A DNA stretch of 64,000 bases, taken from the NCBI RefSeq assembly GCF_000160035.2, contig NZ_KI535366.1:85471-149470 (forward strand). The letters run 5' to 3'. The stretch comes from Catonella morbi ATCC 51271. Lineage in GTDB: Bacteria; Bacillota; Clostridia; Lachnospirales; Lachnospiraceae. The position numbers and the translations under genes were made by a program. The number at the start of each line of letters is the position of its first letter. Positions within the stretch are counted from its first letter, which is position 1. Shown here piece by piece: positions 24,720 through 34,445 of this stretch. Below the pieces are notes generated by a model. It worked only from the letters and a program-made list of their open reading frames with translations. It was not told where the DNA came from and did no database searches.

Positions 24720-26000
24720 ATGCTTTCATTAAACGAAATCAGAAATCATGAATTTAAGTGGGGAATTGGTTATTCTAAGAAGAGTGTAGACGAGTTCATG
24801 TTGGAAATAGCCGGTTCATATGATGAAATGTATAAAGAAACTATTGAACTTAAAGATAAGATGGCATCTTTAAGCGAGGGGCTTCAATATTATAAGTCAA
24901 TAGAAAAAACTTTGCAGAAGGCAATGGTACTTGTTCAAAAGGCTTCTGATGAAGAACGTGAAAAGGCTATGAATAATGCAAAACTTATCGAAAAAGAAGC
25001 TCATACCAGAGCGGAAGAGGTTCTTACTCAGGCTAAGTACGATTTGGATTCTATATTCAGACAAACCGATGATTTAAATAGGAGATTTGAATTATACAAG
25101 GCTCATATAAGAAATCTGATAACCACACAGTTGGAATTGGTTGACAGTGATTCATACAACATAACAGTAAATGATTTGGAAGGATATCTTAAGTTAAAGC
25201 AAAAACTTGAAGATGTCAAAGACATTGTTCATGAAAAAGTTGAAGCAACAAAAACCGGTGGGACTGAAAACGAAAAAGCCAAGTTTGAAGAAGCGAAGGC
25301 GGAAGTGATTCAACCTGACATAATTAAACCTGACATACTTAAAAATGATGAAGTTGTGGTTGAAGAACTTAGTGAAAATGAAGCAGAAATTGAAAAATAC
25401 ATTATTGAAGAACTTAAAAAAAGCGAAGCGGATGTAGGAAAAAACATAATTGAAGAACTTAGAAAAAGAGAAGTAGAAGCTGAAAAGAATAAAAAGGAAG
25501 AACTTAGGAAGAAAGAAGCTGAAGCTGAAAAGAATAAAAAGGAAGAACTTAAGAAAAAAGAAGCTGAAGCTGAAAAGAACAGAAGGGAAGAACTTAGACG
25601 ACTGGAACTTGACTTTGAACAGAATAAAAGTGAAGAATTAAGGAAAAGTGAAGTTGAGATTGATCAGAGCATAGATGAAGAACTTAATAAAATAGTGGCA
25701 GAAGCTGAAAGAAATAAAAATGAAGAAGCTAAAAACGAAGAAGTTAAAAACGAAGAACCTAAAAGAAGTGATATAAGGTTTGAAAAGAACAGAATTGACG
25801 GACTCAGAAAAGAAAGGGTTCATAATGCAAAAATGAATGCTTCTTCCATAAAAGAAAATCTAATAAGCCGTATACCTAATGAAAACGTAAATATGGGTAG
25901 AGCAATAACTCGTCCGTTTGCGGAAAAAGGTGATATGGATAATTTGAACAGAAAAGCGTTAGTCAACAGATATAGGAATAGTGAAAATGAACGTGAGTAA
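24720..26000 (+). CDS. divIVA: DivIVA-family protein with charged repeat tail
   Basis: 426 residues, about twice the usual size. The DivIVA N-terminal domain is clear: EIRNHEFKWGIGYSKKSVDEFM, the membrane-curvature module, followed by coiled coil to about residue 150. From residue 215 to 349 there are nine 15-residue units beginning EEL or EEA and made almost only of E, K, R and A, a pattern typical of a single stable alpha-helix. A basic tail follows. Polar scaffold recruiting division or wall-synthesis factors. AGGAGG precedes ATG. Coexists with MinE, encoded 7 kb upstream. Confidence 0.92.
   Translation: MLSLNEIRNHEFKWGIGYSKKSVDEFMLEIAGSYDEMYKETIELKDKMASLSEGLQYYKSIEKTLQKAMVLVQKASDEEREKAMNNAKLIEKEAHTRAEEVLTQAKYDLDSIFRQTDDLNRRFELYKAHIRNLITTQLELVDSDSYNITVNDLEGYLKLKQKLEDVKDIVHEKVEATKTGGTENEKAKFEEAKAEVIQPDIIKPDILKNDEVVVEELSENEAEIEKYIIEELKKSEADVGKNIIEELRKREVEAEKNKKEELRKKEAEAEKNKKEELKKKEAEAEKNRREELRRLELDFEQNKSEELRKSEVEIDQSIDEELNKIVAEAERNKNEEAKNEEVKNEEPKRSDIRFEKNRIDGLRKERVHNAKMNASSIKENLISRIPNENVNMGRAITRPFAEKGDMDNLNRKALVNRYRNSENERE
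25362..25766 (+). repeat. Nine tandem 45-bp repeats inside divIVA
   Basis: Units start at 25362, 25407, 25452, 25497, 25542, 25587, 25632, 25677 and 25722, each beginning GAAGAACTT (last: GAAGAAGCT). Units three to five are nearly identical at the DNA level (EAEKNKK-type coding), outer units are diverged, as expected for expansion from the middle. Frame is kept by 45 being a multiple of three, so copy-number change would alter only tail length. Confidence 0.9.
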
Positions 26001-27102
26001 AAAGTTGAATGTGAAAGTCGGTTCTGAAGAGAATAAATCATATGACATAATTGTCGAATCGAATTTTGACAAGCTGTCCGGTCTGCTTTCAGAATTGTTC
26101 TTATCTTGTAATAAGCTTATGCTGGTATTTGATTCTAATACTGACAGGTTTTTTAAGGGAAGATTGGTGCAGAAATTAAAAAACACTGGAAAAGAGCTGC
26201 ATACTTTTACTTTTCCGGCAGGTGAGGATAATAAGAATATTTCAACAGTTCAAAGTCTGTATGAGGAACTTATTAACAAAAACTTTGAGAGAAAAGATGT
26301 GATACTTGCGGTAGGCGGTGGAGTTGTGGGTGATTTAGCCGGTTTTGCCGCCGCTACCTACTTAAGAGGAATAAGGTTTGCCGGGATTCCGACTACACTT
26401 TTAGCTATGTCTGACTCAAGCGTAGGCGGCAAGACAGGTGTGGATTTTATGGCATATAAAAACATGGTCGGAGCCTTTCACCAACCAAGCCTGGTCTACA
26501 TGAATACTGATAGTTTAACTTCTCTTCCGGAGAGAGAGTATCTTTCCGGAGTGGCGGAGGTTATTAAGTATGGCTATATATGGGATAAGGAATTTTTAAG
26601 TTATCTAAAAGAAAATACCGATAAAATCATATCTAAGGATGAAGAAGCTCTGGAGTATATAATATATAACTCTTGCAGAATAAAAAAAGAGGTTGTTGAA
26701 AATGATCCTCTTGAAAAAGGACTTCGTGCAATACTGAATTTTGGACATACAATAGGACATGCGGTTGAAAAACTGATGAATTTTGATTTGCTTCATGGAG
26801 AGTGTGTGGCTCTTGGAATGATATCTGCGTGCAGGATGGCGGTGGAACGCGGACTTGTGTCAGAGAGTGAACTTGAAGACATGAAGAAGATTCTTACAGA
26901 ATATAAGCTTTTTAATAAAATCTCATTATCTGCTGTTGATTTTAGTATAGAAGATGTGCTTAAGGCAACAAAGTCTGATAAGAAGATGCAGGGTGGAAAG
27001 ATTAAATTTATTCTTACAAAAGAAGTTGGAAAAGCAGAAATTTATACTGACATTACTGATGAAGAGATGATAGTTGGAATTAAAGAAATTTTTGAAGGTT
27101 GA
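25987..27102 (+). CDS. aroB: 3-dehydroquinate synthase
   Basis: 371 residues. Second step of the shikimate pathway, NAD- and metal-dependent cyclisation of DAHP. Motifs: FPAGEDNKN, AVGGGVVGDLAGFAAATYLRG, PTTLLAMSDSSVGGKTGVD, EVIKYG and the metal site NFGHTIGHAVE, LLHGECVALG. ATG 25987 overlaps the 3' end of divIVA and has AGGA nine bases earlier; a GTG six bases upstream is less well placed. No other aro gene lies in the window, so this gene is isolated from its pathway within a division cluster. Confidence 0.96.
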   Translation: MNVSKKLNVKVGSEENKSYDIIVESNFDKLSGLLSELFLSCNKLMLVFDSNTDRFFKGRLVQKLKNTGKELHTFTFPAGEDNKNISTVQSLYEELINKNFERKDVILAVGGGVVGDLAGFAAATYLRGIRFAGIPTTLLAMSDSSVGGKTGVDFMAYKNMVGAFHQPSLVYMNTDSLTSLPEREYLSGVAEVIKYGYIWDKEFLSYLKENTDKIISKDEEALEYIIYNSCRIKKEVVENDPLEKGLRAILNFGHTIGHAVEKLMNFDLLHGECVALGMISACRMAVERGLVSESELEDMKKILTEYKLFNKISLSAVDFSIEDVLKATKSDKKMQGGKIKFILTKEVGKAEIYTDITDEEMIVGIKEIFEG

Positions 27103-27104
27103 CT

Positions 27105-27641
27105 ATGAACAGAAACAGATTTTTTGTAATAGAATTATTGACGGTGGTGGCTTTGGTAGTATTGGACTTGCTTACCAAACAGCTCGCTGTTAAATATTTA
27201 TCAGATGGTAAATTAACCGTAATAAACGGAGTATTCAGTTTTACCCTGCTTGAAGGAGGCAATTCAGGAGCGGCTTTCGGTTTATTTCAAGGTGGATTCT
27301 GGATATTTACAGTTATTACTGTAGTTGTAATAGCTTTAGTAATCTTTGGCTTGAAGAAAATAATTGCCGAAAAAAGATATTTTCCAATGCATTTTGCATT
27401 GGTTTTGTTGCTTGCGGGAGCTTTAGGAAATTTTGCTGACAGAGTTCTTACTATGATTAAGTATGGACATAGTTATGTGATAGATTTTTTGTATTTTGAA
27501 TTAATTAATTTTCCTATTTTCAATGTTGCAGACTGTTACGTAACTATAGCGGCATTTACTATGCTAATCTTTGGAATATTTTATTACAAGGATGAGGATT
27601 TTGATAAAATGCTTGGCAGGGTGAAGAATGAAGTTAAATGA
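27105..27641 (+). CDS. lspA: Lipoprotein signal peptidase (SPase II)
   Basis: 178 residues, four membrane segments. Aspartyl protease that cleaves prolipoproteins after lipidation; clients in this window are the carboxypeptidase at 19682 and the DUF3048 protein at 48269. Catalytic aspartates D112 in GNFADR and D143 in FNVADCYV. ATG 27105 is preceded by GAAGG; a TTG at 27099 overlapping aroB is an alternative. Overlaps rluD by 14 bases. Confidence 0.95.
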   Translation: MNRNRFFVIELLTVVALVVLDLLTKQLAVKYLSDGKLTVINGVFSFTLLEGGNSGAAFGLFQGGFWIFTVITVVVIALVIFGLKKIIAEKRYFPMHFALVLLLAGALGNFADRVLTMIKYGHSYVIDFLYFELINFPIFNVADCYVTIAAFTMLIFGIFYYKDEDFDKMLGRVKNEVK

Positions 27642-28608
27642 TGAAAATATAAAAAATGATGAATGGGATACAGAATTCTTGTCGGATGAAGTTATAGAAC
27701 TTTCTGTGGTATCTGAGGATTCGGGAGAGAGGATAGACAAATATCTCTCAGGAAAACTTACGGAATATTCCAGATCATATCTGAAAGGGCTTATTGATGA
27801 AGGTAAGGTCAGGGTGGAAGGAAAGCCTGTAAAGAGCAGTTTTAAAGTAACAGAGGGAATAAATATTTCTATCAGTATACCTCCGGTGAAGGAGGCAGAA
27901 ATAATTCCTGAAAATATTCCGCTTGACATACTTTACGAGGATGAAGACGTAATCCTTATAAATAAGCCTAAGGGCATGGTAGTTCATCCTGCGGCGGGAC
28001 ATTATACAGGAACACTTGTAAATGCGCTTATGTATCATTGCAGAGACAATCTTTCGGGAATAAACGGAGAACTTCGTCCGGGTATTGTGCACCGCATAGA
28101 CATGGATACAACCGGAGTGATAATTGCCTGCAAAAACGACGTTTCTCACAGAATAATTGCGGAGCAGTTAAAGGAACACAGTATCAAGAGGAAATATCAG
28201 GCTATAGTTTACGGTGTGTTTAAGGATGAAGAAGGCCGAATTGAAGGTTCTATAGGAAGGTCTAAAACAGATCGAAAAAAAATGGCTGTTATACCTGATG
28301 GCAAGCCTGCTGTGACTCATTACAGGGTTATCAGAAATTATACATCTCCCAACGGGAATAACTTCGCACATATTGAGTGTGAGCTTGAAACAGGAAGAAC
28401 ACATCAGATAAGAGTCCATATGACAAGTATAGGACATCCACTGCTTGGTGATGAAATCTACGGAGCGGCTAAAAATCCTTTTAAGTTAGACGGACAGGCA
28501 CTTCATGCCGAGATGCTTGGATTTGTACATCCAAGAACAGGGGAGTATATGGAGTTTCATGCTCCCTTACCTGAGTATTTCAGTAAGTTGCTTACAAAAT
28601 TAGCCTGA
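27628..28608 (+). CDS. rluD: RluD-family 23S rRNA pseudouridine synthase
   Basis: 326 residues. N-terminal S4 domain (ERIDKYLSGKLTEYSRSYLKGLIDEGKV) and catalytic domain with HRIDMDTTG, catalytic D158. Family also has INKPKGMVVHPA and ETGRTHQIRVHM. Expected to modify helix 69 of 23S rRNA; closely related paralogues have other sites, so the exact uridines are not certain. An acidic 20-residue N-terminal extension precedes the S4 domain. Last gene of the lspA transcription unit. Confidence 0.93.
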   Translation: MKLNDENIKNDEWDTEFLSDEVIELSVVSEDSGERIDKYLSGKLTEYSRSYLKGLIDEGKVRVEGKPVKSSFKVTEGINISISIPPVKEAEIIPENIPLDILYEDEDVILINKPKGMVVHPAAGHYTGTLVNALMYHCRDNLSGINGELRPGIVHRIDMDTTGVIIACKNDVSHRIIAEQLKEHSIKRKYQAIVYGVFKDEEGRIEGSIGRSKTDRKKMAVIPDGKPAVTHYRVIRNYTSPNGNNFAHIECELETGRTHQIRVHMTSIGHPLLGDEIYGAAKNPFKLDGQALHAEMLGFVHPRTGEYMEFHAPLPEYFSKLLTKLA

Positions 28609-28687
28609 GATGGACTATATTAAACAGTGAACTATAAAAATATTATTCTTACATAAACCCTTACATAAAAAATATTTAAAAACCCTA

Positions 28688-28716
28688 TTGACATATTCTT
28701 TTCAGTAATGTATACT
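28688..28716 (+). promoter_or_regulatory. Consensus promoter of tRNA-Glu
   Basis: TTGACA (28688-28693), 17 bases, TATACT (28711-28716). Near-perfect sigma-A promoter 33 bases before the tRNA. The 80 bases upstream of it (28609-28687) hold nothing recognisable. Confidence 0.85.
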
Positions 28717-28748
28717 TGTCTTCGTTGTCAAACAATACAACTTGCTAA

Positions 28749-28820
28749 GGCCTGTTGGTCAAGGGGTTAAGACGCTGCCCTCTCACGGCAGAAACAGGGG
28801 TTCGATTCCCCTACAGGCTA
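28749..28820 (+). tRNA. tRNA-Glu (anticodon CTC)
   Basis: 72-base cloverleaf: acceptor GGCCTGT pairs with ACAGGCT (first pair G-T), anticodon stem CTGCC/GGCAG with loop CTCTCAC giving anticodon CTC, T arm with GGTTCGATTCC. CCA is not encoded. It reads GAG codons; GAA would need the TTC isoacceptor elsewhere. Stand-alone gene with its own promoter and terminator. Confidence 0.95.
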
Positions 28821-28832
28821 TTATTTTTTTAG

Positions 28833-28861
28833 AAGTGAACCGTTAGAGGTTCGCTTTTTTT
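28833..28861 (+). terminator. Intrinsic terminator after tRNA-Glu
   Basis: AAGTGAACC (28833-28841), loop of six, GGTTCGCTT (28848-28856), then a T run. A further T run lies between the tRNA and the hairpin. Confidence 0.85.
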
Positions 28862-28913
28862 ATGTAAACAGGAAATTTTTAATGATTAATTGTTTAACCG
28901 GATAAGGAGATTT

Positions 28914-29381
28914 ATGAGCAAAAGAGAAAATTATGAGAAAAAAGCGGAAGCACTTATTTTACCTATCATAAATAAGAATAATTATGAACTGGTAGATGTG
29001 GAATTTGTAAGAGAAGGCTCAAATTGGTTCCTTAGGGCTTATGTAGACAAGGAAGGAGGCTTTTCCGTTAATGATTGTGAAAAGGTAAGCCGCGAGTTTT
29101 CGGATCTTTTGGATAAAGAAGATTTTATTGAGGAATCATATATATTGGAAATAAGTTCTCCGGGACTTGGAAGACCTCTTAAGAAGGACAAGGATTTTGA
29201 AAGAAGTATAGGAGAAGAGGTTGAGGTTAAACTGTATAAAGCTTTTGAAGAGCAGAAGGAATTTTCGGGCACTTTGGAAGCTTATGATGCACAGACTGTA
29301 ACTATAGGCTTTGAAGACAACACTGAGAAAACCTTTGAAAGAAAAAATATAGCCTTGATAAGATTAGCGATTGATTTCTGA
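28914..29381 (+). CDS. rimP: Ribosome maturation factor RimP
   Basis: 155 residues. Assists 30S maturation. Motifs: YELVDVEFVREGSNWFLRAYVDK, ISSPGLGRPLKKDKDF and a C-terminal SH3-like domain. ATG 28914 follows AAGGAG; an ATG eight codons earlier lacks one. First gene of the rimP-nusA-rnpM-ylxQ-infB operon. Confidence 0.95.
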   Translation: MSKRENYEKKAEALILPIINKNNYELVDVEFVREGSNWFLRAYVDKEGGFSVNDCEKVSREFSDLLDKEDFIEESYILEISSPGLGRPLKKDKDFERSIGEEVEVKLYKAFEEQKEFSGTLEAYDAQTVTIGFEDNTEKTFERKNIALIRLAIDF

Positions 29382-29407
29382 AAAGAGCAATGGAGGTAAT
29401 TAAGAAA

Positions 29408-30472
29408 ATGAGAAAAAAAGAGCAGCTTGATAACAGCAAGGAGCTGATAGAAGCTCTTGATCAGCTTGAAAAAACAAATGATATCAGCAAGGAAATCATA
29501 CTTGAAGCGGTTGAGAATTCACTTCTTGTAGCCTGCAAGGATGAGTTTGGAAAAGCTGATAACATTAAGGTTACTATCAACAGAGAGAACGGTAAAGTAA
29601 GCGTGCTTTCAGAAAAGACCGTTGTAGAGACAGTTGAAGATCCTATAACTCAGATAAGTCTGGCAGAAGCAAAAGAGACTTTTCCGAATGCAGTTGAAGG
29701 ACAGGTAGTAAATATAGTAATTACTCCCAAAAACTTTGGAAGAATTGCGGCTCAGAAAGCTAAGCAGGTTGTAGTTCAGAAAATAAGGGAAGAGGAAAGA
29801 AAAGTTCTTTTCAATCAGTATTTTGCTAAAGAGCACGATATTGTAACAGGTATAGTTCAGAGATATACAGGTGGAAATATAAGTATTAATCTTGGAAAAG
29901 TAGATGCCCTGTTATCTGAATCCGAAAGGGTTAAAACTGAAAAATTCAGTTCGACAGACAGAATTAAACTTTATGTGGTTGAAGTTAAAGATACGTCAAA
30001 AGGACCCAGAATCACAGTTTCAAGAACTCATCCGGATTTGGTAAAAAGACTTTTTGAGTCGGAAGTAACTGAGATTAAAGACGGTACGGTTGAAATAAAG
30101 AGTATTTCAAGAGAGGCCGGCTCCAGAACTAAAATCGCGGTATATTCAAACAATCCGGAAGTAGATGCGGTAGGGGCCTGTGTGGGACTTAACCGTTCGA
30201 GAGTTGAGGCTGTTGTAGATGAGCTTAGAGGAGAAAAGATAGATATAGTTGTATGGAGTGAAGATCCAAGAGTATTTATTATGAATGCACTTTCTCCTGC
30301 AAGGGCTATATCGGTGGAAGCGGATCCTGAAGAAAAGACAGCTAAGGTTATAGTTGCAGATTCACAGCTTTCTCTTGCTATCGGAAAAGAAGGACAAAAT
30401 GCAAGACTTGCTGCAAGGCTTACAGGATATAAGATAGATATTAAGAGTGAATCACAGATATTATCCGAATAA
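29408..30472 (+). CDS. nusA: Transcription elongation/termination factor NusA
   Basis: 354 residues, the Firmicutes length without the C-terminal repeats of E. coli. Order: N-terminal RNA polymerase-binding domain, S1 domain (around 130-200, GIVQRYTGGNISINLGKVDALL), two KH domains (EAGSRTKIAVYS; AIGKEGQNARLAARLTGYKIDI). GGAGG at 29392-29396 points to ATG 29408; the ATG at 29390 overlaps that site and is rejected. Eleven bases before rnpM. Confidence 0.96.
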   Translation: MRKKEQLDNSKELIEALDQLEKTNDISKEIILEAVENSLLVACKDEFGKADNIKVTINRENGKVSVLSEKTVVETVEDPITQISLAEAKETFPNAVEGQVVNIVITPKNFGRIAAQKAKQVVVQKIREEERKVLFNQYFAKEHDIVTGIVQRYTGGNISINLGKVDALLSESERVKTEKFSSTDRIKLYVVEVKDTSKGPRITVSRTHPDLVKRLFESEVTEIKDGTVEIKSISREAGSRTKIAVYSNNPEVDAVGACVGLNRSRVEAVVDELRGEKIDIVVWSEDPRVFIMNALSPARAISVEADPEEKTAKVIVADSQLSLAIGKEGQNARLAARLTGYKIDIKSESQILSE

Positions 30473-30483
30473 AGAGGTATAGG

Positions 30484-30741
30484 ATGAATAATCCACAGAG
30501 AACTTGTATTGCTTGTAAAAGCGTGAAAGATAAAAAGGACTTAATCAGAATTGTACGCACCAAAGAGGGTGAAACAGAACTTGATATGACAGGCAGGAAG
30601 AACGGCAGAGGAGCCTATATCTGCAAGGATATAAAGTGTTTTGAGAGCCTGAAAAAGTCAAGAGGTCTGGACCGCTCGTTTAAGTCACAGATTTCACCCG
30701 GTGTATATGATAAATTAACTGATGAATTAAATTCGTTATAG
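30484..30741 (+). CDS. rnpM: YlxR/RnpM RNA-binding protein
   Basis: 85 residues. Motif RTCIACKSVKDKKDLIRIV near the N-terminus and GRKNGRGAYIC, family signatures. In Bacillus the protein binds RNase P RNA and modulates it, hence rnpM. Basic and small, cytoplasmic. Standard position between nusA and ylxQ. Confidence 0.93.
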   Translation: MNNPQRTCIACKSVKDKKDLIRIVRTKEGETELDMTGRKNGRGAYICKDIKCFESLKKSRGLDRSFKSQISPGVYDKLTDELNSL

Positions 30742-30751
30742 GAAGGTGGAT

Positions 30752-31054
30752 ATGGATAAAGATAAGGTATTGTCTTATTTGGGACTTGCAAGAAAGGCGG
30801 GGAAGCTTGCAGTAGGTGAGTTTCTTACCGAAAATGCCATCTATGCAAAAAAAGCTTTGCTTGTTATAGTTGCGGAAGATGCATCGGACAATACTAAAAA
30901 GAAATTCACCGACAGATGTAATCATCATAAAGTTCCGCTTAGATTTTATAAGACAAAAGAAGAACTTGGAAATGCTACAGGCTCTGCATTGAAAGCATCA
31001 ATGGCAGTACTTGATGAGGGGTTTTCAAAAGCAATCTTAAATATATTGAACTAG
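30752..31054 (+). CDS. ylxQ: L7Ae-family RNA-binding protein YlxQ
   Basis: 100 residues. L7Ae/L30e fold with LGLARKAGKLAVGE and ALLVIVAEDASDNT. Kink-turn RNA binder, target unknown. ATG 30752 is set by GGAAGG at 30741-30746; the GTG at 30746 overlaps that site. Between rnpM and infB as usual. Confidence 0.9.
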   Translation: MDKDKVLSYLGLARKAGKLAVGEFLTENAIYAKKALLVIVAEDASDNTKKKFTDRCNHHKVPLRFYKTKEELGNATGSALKASMAVLDEGFSKAILNILN

Positions 31055-31078
31055 CTATTAAATGGGAAAGGCGATAAA

Positions 31079-34033
31079 ATGTCTAAAATTAAAGTAAGTG
31101 AGTTGGCGGCTGAGGTAAATTTAAAGAGTAAGGAAGTTGTTGATTTTCTTCATGAAAACGGCTATGAAAATGTGAAAAATATGAACAGTATCTTGAGTGA
31201 AGAAGAGGAGAAAACCGTACGTATGAAGTTTGCTCCCGAGACTATAAAAAAAGTTAAACCTGAACCAAAAGCCGAAGCCAAACCAAAACGTGTAAAACAG
31301 ACTTCTGCTCCGAAACCAATGAAGCAGACTTTTGATGGAAGACCACCGGAAGTTCGTGAAGCGGCGGAAAGAAAAGCTAAGAAGATTTCTGCCGAAGCTG
31401 AAGCAAAGAAAGCTTTGCAGAAGGAAGAATCAGGTGCTAAGGAAGCTAAGGTTAAAGAGATTAAATCTGAAGAGGCTAAAATGGCTGAGGCTAAGTCCGC
31501 TAAAAACGAGTCTACTGCTGTAGAAAAAGAGACTAAGGTTAAAGAGCCTAAAGTAAAAGAATCTCAAGGTGAAGCAAAAGAACAGAAGGCTGTTCAAGCT
31601 AAAGAACCGGAAGAGAAAGTTGTTTCCGAATCACCTTCTGTTTCTCCGGAAGAAGCTGCAATCGCATTTGCAAGAAAGAAGGCAAGTCAGGCCGCAGCTT
31701 TAAATAGTGATAAGCCGGGTAAAAGCAATGCCTCCGGTTCGGGCAATAAAGCTCAGAAACAGGGAGACAGAAAAAGAGCTGACAGACCTCAGGGACAAAG
31801 AGATTCTTCAAAAGAGGGGAACAGAGAAAACCGTTCCAGACAGGGAGATGGGCAGAATAAGAACGAAGGGTTTAGAGGTGGCAGAAACTCAGAAAGACCT
31901 CAGGGACAAAGAGGTGACAAGCCTTTCAACAAGGATGGGAATTCATCAAATGACAGGAGAGGTGCTGCGGGTGGCAGCCGTAACGGTAATAATGCAGGAG
32001 CAAGAGGCGGTCAGTCAAGAGGCCAGAGCAGTGCCGGTGGCGAAGAACGTATTATAACCAAGACAGGCAATCGTGACAGAGAGCGCGAAAGAGAGCGCGA
32101 GAAAGCTAAAGAAAGAGAGCGTGCCGAGAAGAATCTCGGTAAGCGTTTTGACAAGAACAAAGTGCTTTCAAATATCGATGATGACGATACTGTAGCGCAC
32201 AGAAAGAAGAAAGATCCTAACAGAAAGGGAGCCTTCATTAAGCCTGAGGTTGTAGCCAAGCCTGTTGAAGAGGATACAATCAAGAATATTGTTATTCCTG
32301 ATGCCCTGACTATTAAGGAACTTGCCGATAAGATGAAGATTCAGCCTTCAGCAATTATTAAAAAGCTTTTCTTACAGGGCAAAATGTATACCGTAACCCA
32401 GGATATAAGCTTTGAAGAGGCTGAAGAGATTGCGTTAGAATATAATATTATCTGTGAGCTGGAAGAGCCTGTTGACTTGGTTGCAGAGCTTCTTAAGGAA
32501 GATGAAGAGGATGAGGCTCTTATGGAAAGAAGACCTCCTGTAGTCTGCGTAATGGGACATGTTGACCATGGTAAGACTTCCCTTCTGGATGCAATCCGTT
32601 CAACCAATGTAACAAGCCGTGAGGCAGGAGGTATTACACAGAGTATAGGTGCTTCTGTGGTTATGATTGATGGGAAGAAGATTACCTTCCTCGATACGCC
32701 TGGACATGAAGCGTTTACAGCTATGCGTATGCGTGGAGCAAAATCTACCGATATAGCTATTCTTGTGGTGGCTGCTGATGACGGAGTAATGCCGCAGACT
32801 GTTGAGGCTATAAACCATGCTAAGGCTGCCGGAATTGAGATTATTGTTGCAATCAATAAGATAGATAAACCAAGTGCCAATATAGATAAGGTTAAGCAGG
32901 AGCTTACAGAATATGAGCTTATTCCTGAGGATTGGGGTGGTTCAACCATCTTTGTTCCTGTTTCGGCTCATTCTAAAGAAGGTATACCACAGCTTCTTGA
33001 AATGGTACTTCTTACTGCTGATGTGGCTGAATATAAGGCTAATCCAAACAGAGATGCAAGAGGTATTGTTATCGAGGCAAGTCTTGATAAAGGCAGAGGT
33101 CCTGTTGCTACTGTGCTCGTACAGAAGGGTACCTTACATGTAGGTGACTCTATTTCAATCGGTTCTTCTTTTGGTAAAGTAAGAGCTATGCTTGACGATA
33201 AGGGAAACAATGTGGCGGAAGCCGGTCCTTCCATACCTGTGGAAATACTTGGTCTTAACGGAGTTCCTAATTCCGGTGACACAATGCTCAGTTTCAAGGA
33301 TGATAAGGAGGCCAGAGCTGCGGCTGAAACATTTATTGCGCAGGATAAGGCAAGACTTATAGATGAGAGCAGAAAGAAACTTTCTCTTGACGGACTCTTC
33401 GACCAGATTAAGGCAGGTACAGTAAAAGAGCTTAATGTTATTATTAAGGCAGATGTTCAGGGCTCGGTTGAGGCTATTAAGCAGAGTCTTATTAAGCTTA
33501 ATAATGAAGAAGTTGCAATCAGAGTTATACATGGCGCAGTCGGTGCAATCAATGAGTCTGATATTTCTCTTGCAAGTGCTTCCAATGCGATTGTAATCGG
33601 ATTTAATGTAAGAATGGATGCGGTGGCAAAAGATACTGCGGATAGGGAGAAAGTTGATGTAAGACTTTATAAGGTTATATACAGTATTATTTCTGATGTA
33701 GAATCTGCTATGAAGGGTATGCTTGAGCCTATTTATGAGGAAAAAGTAATAGGACATGCAGAAATCAGGCAGGTATTTAAGGCTTCGGGAATCGGTAATA
33801 TAGCAGGTTCATTTGTACTTGACGGTAAGATAATAAGAGGCTGCAAGGCCAGAATTACAAGAGATAAAGACCTTATATTTGAAGGAAATCTGGCTTCGCT
33901 TAAGAGATTTAAGGATGATGTCAAGGAAGTAAATGCAGGCTATGAATGTGGTCTTGTATTTGAGAAATTTAATGATGTAAAAGAGGAAGATAAGGTTGAG
34001 CTTTATCAGATGGTAGAAGTTCCAAGGAGTTAG
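31079..34033 (+). CDS. infB: Translation initiation factor IF-2, long form
   Basis: 984 residues. GTPase that brings initiator tRNA to the 30S subunit. The N-terminal IF2N module is at 1-55, then an alanine/lysine/glutamate-rich region to about 200, a glycine/arginine/asparagine-rich disordered stretch at about 215-325 with repeated RPQGQR, an RERE-type charged helix at about 325-350, a second IF2N module near 400, and the G domain with GHVDHGKT at 493-500, DTPGHE and NKIDKP. Domains II-IV complete the C-terminus. The long N-terminus is accessory in the family and often long in Clostridia. Confidence 0.97.
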   Translation: MSKIKVSELAAEVNLKSKEVVDFLHENGYENVKNMNSILSEEEEKTVRMKFAPETIKKVKPEPKAEAKPKRVKQTSAPKPMKQTFDGRPPEVREAAERKAKKISAEAEAKKALQKEESGAKEAKVKEIKSEEAKMAEAKSAKNESTAVEKETKVKEPKVKESQGEAKEQKAVQAKEPEEKVVSESPSVSPEEAAIAFARKKASQAAALNSDKPGKSNASGSGNKAQKQGDRKRADRPQGQRDSSKEGNRENRSRQGDGQNKNEGFRGGRNSERPQGQRGDKPFNKDGNSSNDRRGAAGGSRNGNNAGARGGQSRGQSSAGGEERIITKTGNRDREREREREKAKERERAEKNLGKRFDKNKVLSNIDDDDTVAHRKKKDPNRKGAFIKPEVVAKPVEEDTIKNIVIPDALTIKELADKMKIQPSAIIKKLFLQGKMYTVTQDISFEEAEEIALEYNIICELEEPVDLVAELLKEDEEDEALMERRPPVVCVMGHVDHGKTSLLDAIRSTNVTSREAGGITQSIGASVVMIDGKKITFLDTPGHEAFTAMRMRGAKSTDIAILVVAADDGVMPQTVEAINHAKAAGIEIIVAINKIDKPSANIDKVKQELTEYELIPEDWGGSTIFVPVSAHSKEGIPQLLEMVLLTADVAEYKANPNRDARGIVIEASLDKGRGPVATVLVQKGTLHVGDSISIGSSFGKVRAMLDDKGNNVAEAGPSIPVEILGLNGVPNSGDTMLSFKDDKEARAAAETFIAQDKARLIDESRKKLSLDGLFDQIKAGTVKELNVIIKADVQGSVEAIKQSLIKLNNEEVAIRVIHGAVGAINESDISLASASNAIVIGFNVRMDAVAKDTADREKVDVRLYKVIYSIISDVESAMKGMLEPIYEEKVIGHAEIRQVFKASGIGNIAGSFVLDGKIIRGCKARITRDKDLIFEGNLASLKRFKDDVKEVNAGYECGLVFEKFNDVKEEDKVELYQMVEVPRS

Positions 34034-34034
34034 A

Positions 34035-34421
34035 ATGCGTAAAAACAGTATTAAAAATGTCAGAATAAATTCCGAGGTTCAGAGAGCTTTAAGTGAACTT
34101 ATCAGAATGGGAGTGAAAGACCCAAGGGTAAGCTCACTTACTTCCGTAACGGATGTTGAGGTAGCTCCTGACCTAAAGACTGCCAAGGTATTTGTAAGTG
34201 TGCTCGGAGATGAAAAGAAGCAGAAGGATACCTTGGAAGGACTTAAAAGTGCAATGCCGTATCTTAGAAGCCAGCTTGCAAAGAGTATCAATCTTAGAAA
34301 TACTCCTGAGCTTAGATTTCATCTTGATACTTCTATTGAATACGGAATGCATATGTCTGCACTCATTAATCAGGTTAAGGCGAAAGATAAGGCAGAAGAT
34401 TCAGAAGAAGATAATGACTAA
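34035..34421 (+). CDS. rbfA: 30S ribosome-binding factor RbfA
   Basis: 128 residues. KH-like domain: RINSEVQRALSELIRMGVKDPRVSSLTSVTDVEVAPDLK-type spacing and LRSQLAKSINLRNTPELRFHLD. Helps 16S rRNA 5'-end maturation. Starts one base after the infB stop, so coupled to it. Confidence 0.95.
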   Translation: MRKNSIKNVRINSEVQRALSELIRMGVKDPRVSSLTSVTDVEVAPDLKTAKVFVSVLGDEKKQKDTLEGLKSAMPYLRSQLAKSINLRNTPELRFHLDTSIEYGMHMSALINQVKAKDKAEDSEEDND

Positions 34422-34445
34422 GTCTTACTTATCATAGGAGGCACA

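Noticed and set aside
25362..25766. Regular 45-bp repeats considered as a CRISPR array
   Set aside because: No spacers between repeats, the units are contiguous, all in one coding frame of divIVA, and no cas genes are present in the window.
31707..32057. 116-codon frame on the + strand inside infB
   Set aside because: Alternate frame of the repetitive gly/arg-rich region; such regions keep several frames open by composition alone.
33155..33757. 200-codon open frame on the - strand
   Set aside because: Antisense to infB domains II-III; composition rich in N, I, C and Y without recognisable motif.
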